The notes: generated by a model not told the origin, from the letters alone. 25,855 nucleotides of DNA from DATAMF01 sp964472565 (GCA_964472565.1 CAYYNB010000080.1:1-25855), one strand, 5' to 3'; numbered from the stretch's first letter, positions 1 through 7,822 are shown. A program made the numbers and translations.

Positions 1-487
1 GGGCGGGCGGGCAAAAGGGTTCGATGCTGACACACTGCCCGCGCTGGTGCAAAACACGGGCGAAGGCAATATCGGCCCCGGCTTCGCTGGGGTGAATGCC
101 CCAATGGACGGCGCGGGCTGATGTGAATGACGCTGGTAACACAGAGGCATTCCGCTGTAACTGTGTGCCCAGTGTGTGCGGGGGGACGCGCCAAATCTGA
201 GTACGACGGCCATCGAATTCCATGACCTGCCACGCACGCGGGGTGGGAAGATCGGTGCGGCGCAGCCCATCCAGATTGATCCCGGCGCTGCGGAGGGGCG
301 AGAGAATGTGATCGTCCAGATCGGCGCCGATTCCGGCGACCAGACCCACTTTTTCGCCGGAGCCAAGCGCGGCGGCCATGCCCCATGCCATCTGAACGCC
401 GCCGCCACCTAAAACGCCCATACGAGTGCGGCCTTCGGGGAAAATAATGTCGTCGATGATGATGCCAAAGGTGACAAATTCGATCAT
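1..487 (-). CDS. PfkB-family carbohydrate kinase, 3' end cut by the contig edge
   Basis: The minus strand is open from an ATG at 487-485 to position 1, giving about 162 residues that start MIEFVTFGII. It shows the N-terminal half of a PfkB (ribokinase-like) sugar or nucleoside kinase: the glycine-rich GGGG stretch at residues 27-30 followed by an alanine-rich helix, and the AGIGADLDD segment at 51-59, which matches the usual G-x-D-x-x-G region after the second strand. The C-terminal signature with the catalytic Asp (DTxGAGD) lies off the contig, so activity cannot be judged. Its ATG overlaps the stop of the upstream PfkB gene in an ATGA, which suggests translational coupling. It is the third PfkB kinase in the cluster and the last visible gene of the long minus-strand operon. 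The substrate is unknown; ribose or a nucleoside would fit the neighbours. Confidence 0.82.
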   Translation of the reverse strand, partial: MIEFVTFGIIIDDIIFPEGRTRMGVLGGGGVQMAWGMAAALGSGEKVGLVAGIGADLDDHILSPLRSAGINLDGLRRTDLPTPRAWQVMEFDGRRTQIWRVPPHTLGTQLQRNASVLPASFTSARAVHWGIHPSEAGADIAFARVLHQRGQCVSIEPFCPPA

Positions 488-1362
488 AAAATTTCCCTTA
501 TTTCGGCGCGAGTGGGCAAACCGCCGCGTGCGCCGGGATGCTGAACTTTGATTGAGGCGGCGGCATTGGCAAAACGCAGGGCCTCGGCCAGGGTCGCGCC
601 ATCCAAACGGGCGGCGATCAGCGCGGCGTGGAAACAGTCGCCCGCGCCGGTGGTATCGACGGCCTGGACGGGATAGGCGGGGACGAACAGCGGCTCATCC
701 AACCCGGCGTGAATGCCGTAGGCTCCACGCGATCCGGCGGTCATGATGACCCACCGATCTCCATCGACCAGATCGGCCAACGACGTAACTCCGATGCGGG
801 CCAGGCCAGATTCATTGATAAATACAACACGGGTATACTGCATAATGACGCGGTAGAGATCGGGGCCGGACATGGGAACAGCGGTTTCGACATCCAGGGC
901 GAGCGTCTGCCGCGCCCCTAACTGACTGCACCACAGCGGATCGCGCGGGTAGGTGTAGACGATCTGGGCGTCCGGCACGAGATCGAGCTGATCCCGACTC
1001 AGGGTCATGTGGTAGAGCGGCGAGTCAGGTAACAGGATGGAGCGGCTGGCGTGGTGGTCGGTAATGACAACAGTGAACGGCGTGACTTCGCCGGGAACCT
1101 GTGTGAGGCCGACGGGATCGACACGCCATTTCAGAAAATCGTCATGGAGCAGTGTCCCTTCGGAATCGTCGCCAACCCAACCGATATAGGCCGTTTTAAG
1201 GTCCAGATGCGCGGCGGCGCAGGTGGCATTGGCGATGAATCCGCCGGGACGTTTGCCGATCAATGCCGCCGGGTATTTGTCATCGTGGAGGGGCAGACGC
1301 TCCACCTGAAGGATGAGATCGTAAGCTAAACCGCCTACGCCGAGAAAATCATAGTGGGACAA
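484..1362 (-). CDS. PfkB-family carbohydrate kinase (ribokinase-like)
   Basis: This 292-residue protein has the length and layout of a PfkB kinase, which transfers the ATP gamma-phosphate to a sugar or nucleoside hydroxyl in the cytoplasm. The N-terminal substrate-binding region holds PGGFIANAT at about 39-47, and the C-terminal signature DTTGAGDCF at 236-244 contains the predicted catalytic base D242 and the anion hole. The start is a TTG at 1362-1360, with GGAG six bases upstream (1372-1369); the next in-frame ATG would delete the first strand. It follows nucleoside hydrolases, so phosphorylating the ribose they release is a reasonable role, but sequence alone does not separate ribokinase from a nucleoside kinase. 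Its 3' end overlaps the next kinase by four bases. Family assignment is firm; the substrate is an inference. Confidence 0.88.
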   Translation of the reverse strand: MSHYDFLGVGGLAYDLILQVERLPLHDDKYPAALIGKRPGGFIANATCAAAHLDLKTAYIGWVGDDSEGTLLHDDFLKWRVDPVGLTQVPGEVTPFTVVITDHHASRSILLPDSPLYHMTLSRDQLDLVPDAQIVYTYPRDPLWCSQLGARQTLALDVETAVPMSGPDLYRVIMQYTRVVFINESGLARIGVTSLADLVDGDRWVIMTAGSRGAYGIHAGLDEPLFVPAYPVQAVDTTGAGDCFHAALIAARLDGATLAEALRFANAAASIKVQHPGARGGLPTRAEIREIL

Positions 1363-1397
1363 AAACTACTCCGATAAAAACTCATAGTATCCAGTGT

Positions 1398-1419
1398 GGG
1401 GCGATTCGTGAATCGCCCC
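1398..1419. repeat. Perfect palindrome at the edge of the assembly gap
   Basis: GGGGCGATTC (1398-1407), a GT spacer, then GAATCGCCCC (1410-1419): 10-base arms, perfect. It lies between the nucleoside hydrolase and the PfkB kinase, and the N run starts one base later at 1421. It is the same design as the 21287-21308 palindrome (GGGC core, AT-rich centre), so it looks like a dispersed intergenic palindromic repeat. It could also form a hairpin in the operon mRNA. Confidence 0.7.
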
Positions 1420-1420
1420 G

Positions 1421-1520
1421 NNNNNNNNNNNNNNNNNNNNNNNNNNNNNNNNNNNNNNNNNNNNNNNNNNNNNNNNNNNNNNNNNNNNNNNNNNNNNNNN
1501 NNNNNNNNNNNNNNNNNNNN
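1421..1520. other. Assembly gap of 100 N
   Basis: Exactly 100 N, the usual placeholder for a gap of unknown size. It removes the 3' end of the upstream nucleoside hydrolase and an unknown length of intergenic sequence. The gap borders a palindromic repeat, the likely cause of the break. Reading frames that cross it mean nothing. Confidence 0.98.
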
Positions 1521-2447
1521 GATTTCCCAACAGACGGTGATATGCGGATCGCCCTTTTTGGTCAGGGGCTGCCACATTTCGACATTGGCGGTGTCATAGT
1601 TGGTGACACCCAACTGATCAACGACAGTCATGCCGCGCGTGTAGGTGCCGTCACATTCGACCTCGACGTAATGTTTGCTGCTGCGGGTGCAGATCGTTGG
1701 GTCGATGGCGATGGCCATGGCCACCGGATCGGGCAGACCGAGGCCGGGATCACCTAACCAGTTGCGGTTGGCGTCGAGGGCGGAAATGTTGCAATCGACG
1801 GCAAAATGGGACAGCGGCGTGTTGATCACTTCCTTGCAGTAACGCATGTCTTCATCGGTCAGATTGGCTTCACCCCGGCAGACTTCCCAGCCAACCATTT
1901 CGATGGGCAGGCCGGAACGGAAGCACATACGGGCGGCTTCAGGATCGCACCAGATGTTATATTCGGCGGCGGGGGTGATGTTGCCGACGACATTGGCCGC
2001 GCCACCCATCACGACGCAGCGGCTGACATTCGGGACGATTTCGGGCGCTTTGGCGACGGCGGCGGCCACGTTGGTCATGGGGCCAAGCGTCACAAGGATG
2101 ATGCCGGGATTCGCTTTGATGGTATCGATCAGGACATCGACGGCATGGCCTTTGGCGGGCGGCGTCTTGGGCTGGTAGTTGTGGTTGCCCATGCCATCGG
2201 GGCCGTGAAAGAAATAGGCGCGGTAGATGTCGCGGGTCAGGGGGGCGTCGATGCCGTCATAAACCGGGACGTTTTTGCCGCAGATTTCAACAGTATAGCG
2301 CGCGTTGATGCTGCCCTGGGCAACGGGCATATTGCCTGCTACAACGGTAATCGCCTCGACCTCAATATCCGGGGTTTGCAGCGCCATCAGGATGGCAACG
2401 GCATCATCGGAGGCGGTATCGGTGTCAATAATCATTTTACGGGTCAT
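1521..2447 (-). CDS. Nucleoside hydrolase (inosine-uridine preferring family), C-terminus lost in the gap
   Basis: This is an IU_nuc_hydro-family N-ribohydrolase, which cleaves a nucleoside to base plus ribose with a Ca2+ ion. About 309 residues are visible from the ATG at 2447. The metal-binding DTDTASDDA is at residues 8-16, against the family's DTDPGxDDA. LVTLGPMTN (118-126), VVMGGAA (145-151) and EYNIWCDPEAA (162-172) follow. The family's late HD motif reads LPDPVAMAIA at 238-247, with Pro239 where group I enzymes have the catalytic His. The gene should end about 15-20 residues beyond 1521, inside the N run. An AGGAG lies just before the ATG and overlaps the end of the upstream nucleoside hydrolase, four bases away. 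Substrate preference is unknown. Confidence 0.88.
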
Positions 2448-2451
2448 ACTA

Positions 2452-3402
2452 CTATTCTCCTGTCAGACGACCAGTTTCTAACGCCACTAAACGAGCGGAA
2501 TCAACCTCCACACAGATATTGACGAGCGGGCGATCCTGCCAGGGGGTTGGAACCCGTTCGGAATTGGTACACGGCCACGTTTTGCCCCGGCTGAAGTTCT
2601 GCGTTTCGACGCGGACGGGCCACTGTTCGGTTTTGAACAGCGTGGGGTCGATGACATAGGCGACAGCCGACGAGTCATGGACATAAATCCCATTCATGGA
2701 CGGGAAGAACGTCTCGAAGTAGGTCTGATAGTGGGGCACGATGCGGGCAATATGCTGGGCCAGCGGGTTATTGGCTTGAGCGTACCGGGCAAGATGGTCA
2801 CGGGACATATTCACGTGATGCGTGACATCCAGGCCGACCATCGTCACGGGCCAACCCGCGCCAAACACCACATCGGCGGCTTCAGGATCGTTGTGAATAT
2901 TGGCTTCGCCTGCTGGGGTGGCATTGCCGGGAGAGAAGGCATTGCCGCCCATGACCACAACCTGTTTGACATTCTGGACGATACGCGGCTCTAAGCGCAG
3001 GGCCAGCGCGATATTGGTCAGCGGGCCGACAGGAACCAGGGTGATTTCGCCGGGGGCACGCATGATCTGATCCACGATGAATTGGGCTGCACTCTGCTGG
3101 ATGGGTTGGGTGGCTGGCGGGGGCAAATGTAGATTGCCCTGACCATCGTCGCCATGCACAAACGGGACCGGACCGAGGTAGGGTTCGGTCAACGGATTGT
3201 CGGCCCCATGCGCGACGGGAATATCGGTGCGACCTGCGATCTCCAAGAGGCGGAGGGCATTGGTGGTGGCAAGGTGTGTGTGGACATTGCCGAAGATGGT
3301 GGTCAGGCCGATGAGGTCCAGTTCGGGCGAACGAAGGGCGAAAAAAATCGCCATCGTGTCATCGACACCGGGATCCGTATCAATGATAATTTTGTGTGGC
3401 AT
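2452..3402 (-). CDS. Nucleoside hydrolase (inosine-uridine preferring family), group I-like
   Basis: A complete 316-residue nucleoside N-ribohydrolase of normal length. DTDPGVDD at residues 8-15 supplies the Ca2+-binding aspartates, VPVGPLTN at 123-130 and VVMGGNA at 149-155 follow, and EANIHNDPEAA at 166-176 contacts the ribose. VHDSSAVAYVIDP at 241-253 keeps the group I active-site His (H242) and the metal ligand D243, so this is the copy most likely to act as a conventional IunH/Rih-type enzyme. No signal peptide is present, so it works in the cytoplasm on imported nucleosides. It starts 12 bases after the stop of the DinB-family gene, with a GAGG just before the ATG, and is followed after four bases by a second nucleoside hydrolase. 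Purine or pyrimidine preference cannot be read from the sequence. Confidence 0.93.
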   Translation of the reverse strand: MPHKIIIDTDPGVDDTMAIFFALRSPELDLIGLTTIFGNVHTHLATTNALRLLEIAGRTDIPVAHGADNPLTEPYLGPVPFVHGDDGQGNLHLPPPATQPIQQSAAQFIVDQIMRAPGEITLVPVGPLTNIALALRLEPRIVQNVKQVVVMGGNAFSPGNATPAGEANIHNDPEAADVVFGAGWPVTMVGLDVTHHVNMSRDHLARYAQANNPLAQHIARIVPHYQTYFETFFPSMNGIYVHDSSAVAYVIDPTLFKTEQWPVRVETQNFSRGKTWPCTNSERVPTPWQDRPLVNICVEVDSARLVALETGRLTGE

Positions 3403-3414
3403 AAGTCCTCAAGG

Positions 3415-3924
3415 TTACAGGTCTAAGGATTCCGGCTGGTAAGGCGGAATATCACCCACAAATTCGGGAAGATTGGTATGGCCGAGCATCTGGCGGATGG
3501 CCGCCGCTTCACCGATGTGATACCAGTAATGGGCAATGTTGCGCTGCAACAGAGTGCCAATGCTTTCGGGCAAGGGGCCGCTGGGCCGCTCCATGTGAAG
3601 CTGAAGTTTAGCCGAAGTCAGCGTCTCCAGAAATTCGTCGGCGGCCTGTGTAATCGTGCGCCACACAGCCCACATTTCGTCCAGCGGCGGCGTGCTGGCG
3701 GGCTTGCCGTAGCCCACCCGATCATTCAAACCGGGAACAGCCACACGGCCCTGGGCGACAAAAACCCAGTAAGCACTTTCCTGGTTGGCGAGGTGGCCGA
3801 TGATCCAGCTCAGGCAGTTCATAGGCTCGATCCGGCGCACGGCGTCTTCGGGCGATATGCCTGCCATGCAGCGCTGTAATTCGCTGCGGGCGAAGCGAAG
3901 TTGTGTCACCAGCAGGTGAGTCAT
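3415..3924 (-). CDS. DinB-family putative metal-dependent protein
   Basis: A 169-residue, all-helical protein of the DinB/YfiT four-helix-bundle superfamily. The three histidines expected for the divalent metal are visible: H44 in IIGHLANQE and H132 and H136 in AHYWYHIGEA. Family members include uncharacterised DNA-damage-inducible proteins and thiol-dependent (mycothiol, bacillithiol) transferases or isomerases; nothing here selects between them. The ATG overlaps the psuG stop by four bases (3921-3924), so it belongs to the operon and is probably translationally coupled to psuG. Its link to nucleoside breakdown is unexplained. Handling a reactive by-product is possible but speculative. The family call is good; the function is open. 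Confidence 0.82.
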   Translation of the reverse strand: MTHLLVTQLRFARSELQRCMAGISPEDAVRRIEPMNCLSWIIGHLANQESAYWVFVAQGRVAVPGLNDRVGYGKPASTPPLDEMWAVWRTITQAADEFLETLTSAKLQLHMERPSGPLPESIGTLLQRNIAHYWYHIGEAAAIRQMLGHTNLPEFVGDIPPYQPESLDL

Positions 3925-4826
3925 GCTAACGCTCCGGCGATCCGGGCGGCGACCCGCGCATTGTTGACCAGGGCGGCAATATTGGCGTGCTGCGAACGCC
4001 CATTGGTCAGTTCCAAAACTTTACCCAATACAAACGGCGTCACGGCTTTACCGTGAATTCCGGCGGCGTCGGCCTGACGAGTTGCCTCGGCAATGGCGGC
4101 TTCGGCTTCGTCAACCGGGAGCGCGTCGGCTTCGGGAACCGGGGCCGTGATCAGGATGCCGTGTCCGAGAGCCAGCATGTCTCGCGCGGCAATGATCGCG
4201 GCGGCTTGTTCTGGTGTATCAATCCGCTGGTCGATGGGCAGGCCGCTGGAACGACTGTAAAAAGCAGGCAGCGTGTCGGTGCCATAGCCCAAAACCGGGA
4301 CGCCCTGTGTTTCGAGCACTTCAAGAGTCAGGGGAAGATCGAGAATCGATTTGGCTCCGGCGCAGACGACAGTGATAGGCGTGCGGCCCAACTCGATCAG
4401 GTCGGCGGACACGTCTTCGGGATGGCCGCGATGGACGCCGCCAATACCGCCGGTTGCAAACATGCGAATGCCCGCCATATGAGCGACGATCATGGTTCCG
4501 GCGACGGTGGTGGCCCCATGCTGGCGCAGACCGACCACAATCGGGAGGTCACGGCGGGAGCATTTGCGGACGCCCGTTTGACCTAACCCGGCCAACATTT
4601 CGACTTCATCACGGCTGATGCCGACGCGAATCTGACCGTGGATCACCGCAATGGTGGCGGGAATACCGCCTTCTTCGCGGATAGCGGCTTCCATTGCCAG
4701 GGCGGTTTCGACATTGGCCGGGTAAGGGAACCCGTGCGTGATCAGCGTCGATTCGAGCGCGACAACGGGGGAGCCGGAGAGAATAGCAGCACTGACTTCA
4801 TCGGATAAATAAAGGTTTTGGTTCAT
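3921..4826 (-). CDS. psuG: Pseudouridine-5'-phosphate glycosidase
   Basis: PsuG reversibly splits the C-C glycosidic bond of pseudouridine 5'-phosphate to uracil and ribose 5-phosphate. The 301-residue length is normal. The residues matching the E. coli active site are in place: E25 in ALESTLITHG, K88 in VRKCSRRDLP, the Mn2+-binding D138 in HPEDVSADL, the Schiff-base lysine K159 in CAGAKSILDL, and N282 in ANIAALVNNAR. The GGIGGVHRG glycine-rich loop at 126-134 is typical of the family. The ATG overlaps the stop of the YjbQ-family gene by four bases. A PfkB kinase (5224-6177) precedes that gene, giving the PsuK-PsuG pair known from E. coli pseudouridine catabolism. Identification is very secure. 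Confidence 0.96.
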   Translation of the reverse strand: MNQNLYLSDEVSAAILSGSPVVALESTLITHGFPYPANVETALAMEAAIREEGGIPATIAVIHGQIRVGISRDEVEMLAGLGQTGVRKCSRRDLPIVVGLRQHGATTVAGTMIVAHMAGIRMFATGGIGGVHRGHPEDVSADLIELGRTPITVVCAGAKSILDLPLTLEVLETQGVPVLGYGTDTLPAFYSRSSGLPIDQRIDTPEQAAAIIAARDMLALGHGILITAPVPEADALPVDEAEAAIAEATRQADAAGIHGKAVTPFVLGKVLELTNGRSQHANIAALVNNARVAARIAGALA

Positions 4827-5230
4827 CCTGGGATTACCTTAATCTGAACACGCCGCGTGCGCGGCCCATCGAATTCGTAAAATAAAATGCTCTGCGAGCC
4901 ACCTAATAACAGCGAGCCATTGTCAACGACCAACAAAACACTCTGGCCGATAAGCGTGGATTTGATGTGTCCGGCAGCGTCGGCGGGGGTGTCGTACTGG
5001 TGTTTGAAATCGACACGCGTTGGGACAAGGCGGCGGACATCGTTCACAATGTCGTCGGGAGTTGTCGGATCGAGTGAAGAATTGATCGTGATGGCGGCGG
5101 TGGTATGGGGCACGATCAAGGCACACAAGCCGGACGAGATGTCCATGTGCTGAACCGCGCGCTGGACCAGATCGGTGATGTTGACCAGCGCATCACCGGG
5201 GGGCGTTTCAAACTCAATGGTGGTTAACAC
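4823..5230 (-). CDS. YjbQ/UPF0047-family protein (secondary thiamine-phosphate synthase type)
   Basis: A compact 135-residue protein of the YjbQ (UPF0047) family, whose E. coli member shows weak thiamine-phosphate synthase activity; its physiological role is unsettled. The family hallmarks are complete: LIVPHTTAAITIN at 38-50 with H42, a second His at H77, DAAGHIKSTLIG at 84-95 with H88, and the glycine-rich tail around DNGSLLLGGSQ at 103-113. It is embedded between psuK-like and psuG genes, overlapping the first by seven bases and the second by four, so all three are co-translated. This is an odd position for a thiamine enzyme and may point to a role on phosphorylated nucleoside intermediates, which is only inference. 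The family is certain; the reaction in this context is not. Confidence 0.9.
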   Translation of the reverse strand: MLTTIEFETPPGDALVNITDLVQRAVQHMDISSGLCALIVPHTTAAITINSSLDPTTPDDIVNDVRRLVPTRVDFKHQYDTPADAAGHIKSTLIGQSVLLVVDNGSLLLGGSQSILFYEFDGPRTRRVQIKVIPG

Positions 5231-6177
5231 GAAAAATCGATCCTTTCACCGGCCTGGTGAAGCAAGTTCATCACCTCGGCGCAGGTCGGCGCATTACGTC
5301 CCGCGCCGACTTTTTGCACCGCCATTGCGCCCATCGCATTGGCAAGGCGACCACACTGCCACAGGTCCAGACCGCTTAAAAGCGCCGCAGTAAATGCACC
5401 ATCGAAGCAGTCACCCGCGCCAACGGTGTCCACGACTTGGACCGGAAAGCCCGGAACCTGAGCGGACCAATCATTGGTGACGAGCGTGCAGCCCTGCGGG
5501 CCTTGTTTGATGACGAGAAGCTGCGGCCCCTGGGAAAGCAGTTGCGCATAGGCTTCCTGCCCGGTGCGGCCTCCGCTGACAAGCGGCACTTCGTCTTCGG
5601 TGGTCAGCACGACGGTGGACTGGCTGACGACCCAGGCGATTTCTTCCGGCGGGACATGGGCCATAAAGGGGCCAACATCGAGATAAATGGGAATCTGGGA
5701 GGCGACAGCCTGACGCAGCGCCCGGTGGGCCATCGGCACAATGCGTTTTTCGGACAGTGTATAACCCTGAATGAAAACCGCATCGACCTGTGAAATACAG
5801 GTGTCCAGTGTGTCGGGATAGGGGACCGCATCGCCGGTGCCGTATTGACCGAGGAAGGCGTGCTGACCGGTCTTCTGGTCGGTGAGCACGATGACCATCG
5901 TTGAAGTGGAACCAGGGACACGGACGACAAAACGGGTGTCGATCCCGGCTTGATCCAGCGGGGCAAGGATCAGGTCGCCAATGGAGTCCGCGCCGACGGT
6001 GCCGGCTGCCGTGACGTGAAGCCCCATGTGGTGGGCGGCGATCATAAAATTCGCCGCGCCGCCGGGTTCGACTTCACGGGTAGGGGCATCCTGGTGGGCA
6101 GCGGGATGAACCGGCAGGGATACCGGGAGCGTGATATCGAGAACTAAGTCGCCCACAGAGAGAATATGTTTAGACAT
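5224..6177 (-). CDS. psuK: PfkB-family kinase, probable pseudouridine kinase
   Basis: A 317-residue PfkB kinase. The substrate half holds EVEPGGAANFMIA at 35-47 and AGTVGADSIG at 58-67. The C-terminal signature DTVGAGDCFDGAF at 250-262 has the catalytic base D256. The operon order kinase-yjbQ-psuG, with seven- and four-base overlaps, makes pseudouridine the most likely substrate: PsuK makes pseudouridine 5'-phosphate for PsuG. Motifs alone would also allow ribokinase or another nucleoside kinase, so the symbol depends on context. The start at 6177 has AAAGGA seven bases upstream, overlapping the end of the preceding gene. No targeting signal is seen; the enzyme is cytoplasmic. Confidence 0.8.
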   Translation of the reverse strand: MSKHILSVGDLVLDITLPVSLPVHPAAHQDAPTREVEPGGAANFMIAAHHMGLHVTAAGTVGADSIGDLILAPLDQAGIDTRFVVRVPGSTSTMVIVLTDQKTGQHAFLGQYGTGDAVPYPDTLDTCISQVDAVFIQGYTLSEKRIVPMAHRALRQAVASQIPIYLDVGPFMAHVPPEEIAWVVSQSTVVLTTEDEVPLVSGGRTGQEAYAQLLSQGPQLLVIKQGPQGCTLVTNDWSAQVPGFPVQVVDTVGAGDCFDGAFTAALLSGLDLWQCGRLANAMGAMAVQKVGAGRNAPTCAEVMNLLHQAGERIDFSC

Positions 6178-6186
6178 AGAATTCCT

Positions 6187-6741
6187 TTAATCGCCTGAAC
6201 AGCCCTCAAAGTAGATTTCGACGGGTTGATCATCCTGATAGACAATAAGATAAATACCCTGCCAACGCTTGTAAAGCGGCTCGGCATCGATGGGGTCGAT
6301 GCGTTCGGCCCAGGCTTCGACCATCGTATGGGTGGGACGGGTGGTACCGAAAAAGTCCATCAACTGCGCATCAGACAACGGCCAGATAGTGGCAAAATCC
6401 GGTTCAGCCGCAATCCGTTCAATATCGAGAATACAATGTGTCCCATTTTCGGCACACTGGCGAAGCAGGCCTTTGATGGTCTTGGGCGGCTTATGCTTGC
6501 GCGGCTTGGGCAGCGATTGGATCAGATCAAGCAGATTTTCCATCTGCTGGCGCTGGATTTCGGCAATTTCGGGTGGATAGAGCGCCAGCAACTTCTCCAT
6601 CGCCTGGGCTGCCTCGTCGATGTCTACGTTGCTGGTATTCTCGTACTCACCACGCGCAAAAACATCACTGCGTAAATCCTGAAGCGCCTGATTAATGTCG
6701 GCCTGATAAGGGACGAAATAGTACCAGCCCGTTGCACCCAT
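6187..6741 (-). CDS. Uncharacterised 184-residue protein
   Basis: I do not recognise the family. The protein is soluble, with no signal peptide or membrane segment. It opens with an aromatic block, MGATGWYYFVPYQ, followed by a charged helical region rich in Gln and Glu (about 15-75). A basic Lys/Pro stretch, PKPRKHKPPK, lies at about 78-87. The second half holds an acidic segment with DIERIAAEPDF and ends in a probable beta strand, IYLIVYQDDQPVEIYFEG, before CSGD. The C-terminal strands suggest a small mixed alpha/beta domain. It sits nine bases after the ADP-ribosylglycohydrolase gene and nine bases before the psuK-like gene, so it is co-transcribed with both. That position makes it a candidate accessory factor of nucleoside or ADP-ribose metabolism, with no direct evidence. 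Confidence 0.75.
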   Translation of the reverse strand: MGATGWYYFVPYQADINQALQDLRSDVFARGEYENTSNVDIDEAAQAMEKLLALYPPEIAEIQRQQMENLLDLIQSLPKPRKHKPPKTIKGLLRQCAENGTHCILDIERIAAEPDFATIWPLSDAQLMDFFGTTRPTHTMVEAWAERIDPIDAEPLYKRWQGIYLIVYQDDQPVEIYFEGCSGD

Positions 6742-6750
6742 GAGCGGCTC

Positions 6751-7746
6751 CTAACCCGTAGCTAATTTATACAGTCCATCGGCTAAACCACGAACATGAT
6801 ACTGGGCGAAAACCTCATCCGCTTCGAGTTTGGCGATCACGGCGGGATCAAAAGCTTCGATGCCGGCATAAGCGCCCGCCATCGCACCGGCAATCGCGGC
6901 GACGGTATCGGCGTCACCGGACAGTGCGGCGGCATAGATCACGGTTTGTTTCGGATCGCCATGTGCCATCGCCAACACGCCAAACGCTGATCCTACCGTT
7001 TCGGGAACGGAAAGCGACGTGCCGATGACATCATACATTTCGCGGAGACGGAATAACTCATCACCGGGGCCGCGCGCGATGTCAACGGCCATTTTGATAC
7101 GGCGGGCCACCGAGGGGCCTAACCAGACCCGGCCTTTTTTGCGGCCCAATTCCGCGCCCATGATCCCGGCGGCGATCAGGGCGTCGAGGGAAGGGTTTTC
7201 GGTCAGGGCGACGGCGATAGCGGCGGCAACCGCACAGGCCCCGGAGATGGCGACATTGGTATTGTGGGTGGGAATACAAGTGAGGGCGGCGTCTTCGATG
7301 GCTCCCATCGGATCGCCGGGGTGGAGCAGGCCAACCGGCGAGATGCGCATCGGCGCGCCATTGGTGTCACCCCACAGCCCCGTTTTGTGCGGGTCTTCGC
7401 CGCGTTTGAGCGCCTGCACGCCGCGCCGGGTGCTGGGGCCGACATAGGGCGAACTGTCACCGCCGACGCGATCATACCAGGCAATGATGGCTTCAATCGC
7501 GGCCTCAAGGGTCACGTCACCATGTTTGATAAAGGCGGTTGCCAACGAAAAAGCCTGTTCCGAGTCGTCGGTGATACGACCCGCCGGCAGGCCGAAATGA
7601 ACGGGATGATCGGCAGGGCCGGGCAGCAGTTCAGTGATCCAGCCGCTATAGGCCTGCCAAGTCTGATCCATATCAAAGTAAGCGGGCATGCCCCACGCAT
7701 CACCCAGCGCCTGACCGTATAAACCACCCAGAATTTTGTTTTTCAC
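6751..7746 (-). CDS. ADP-ribosylglycohydrolase-family protein
   Basis: A 331-residue protein of the ADP-ribosylglycohydrolase (DraG/ARH) superfamily, whose members hydrolyse N- or O-glycosidic bonds of ADP-ribose to protein side chains or related ribosides using two Mg2+ ions. The first metal motif is GRITDDSEQ at 57-65 (T59, D60, D61). WGDTNGAPMRISPVGLL at 125-141 is the family's central substrate loop, and SGDADTVAAIAG at 276-287 gives the second metal motif (D278, D280, T281). The start is a GTG at 7746-7744 with TAGGAG about seven bases upstream. It opens the second block of the operon, after a 178-base spacer. With nucleoside hydrolases around it, a small-molecule riboside substrate is at least as likely as ADP-ribosylated protein. 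Confidence 0.9.
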   Translation of the reverse strand: MKNKILGGLYGQALGDAWGMPAYFDMDQTWQAYSGWITELLPGPADHPVHFGLPAGRITDDSEQAFSLATAFIKHGDVTLEAAIEAIIAWYDRVGGDSSPYVGPSTRRGVQALKRGEDPHKTGLWGDTNGAPMRISPVGLLHPGDPMGAIEDAALTCIPTHNTNVAISGACAVAAAIAVALTENPSLDALIAAGIMGAELGRKKGRVWLGPSVARRIKMAVDIARGPGDELFRLREMYDVIGTSLSVPETVGSAFGVLAMAHGDPKQTVIYAAALSGDADTVAAIAGAMAGAYAGIEAFDPAVIAKLEADEVFAQYHVRGLADGLYKLATG

Positions 7747-7784
7747 CGAATACTCCTATCCTGTCATGCAAATCAATTGAAAAG

Positions 7785-7813
7785 TCGGGGACTGCTGTGT
7801 TGGCAATCCCCGA
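7785..7813 (-). terminator. Terminator-like hairpin between the transporter genes and the catabolic block
   Basis: TCGGGGA (7785-7791) pairs perfectly with TCCCCGA (7807-7813) around a 15-base loop. Read on the minus strand, the stem is followed by CTTTTCAATT, a modest U tract. It could end or attenuate the transporter transcript before the ADP-ribosylglycohydrolase gene. It could also be part of the repeat cluster in this spacer. Confidence 0.5.
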
Positions 7814-7822
7814 TGGTGTGTT

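Noticed and set aside
1335..1420. Extension of the nucleoside hydrolase reading frame across the N gap to a stop near 1335
   Set aside because: The gap length is a placeholder, so the frame is arbitrary. The residues beyond it resemble no nucleoside hydrolase C-terminus and run through a palindrome and the ribosome binding site of the next gene.
1806..2522. Plus-strand open frame of 238 codons opposite two nucleoside hydrolases
   Set aside because: It is Gly/Asp/His-rich with no motif and spans the junction of two secure genes; a shadow frame.
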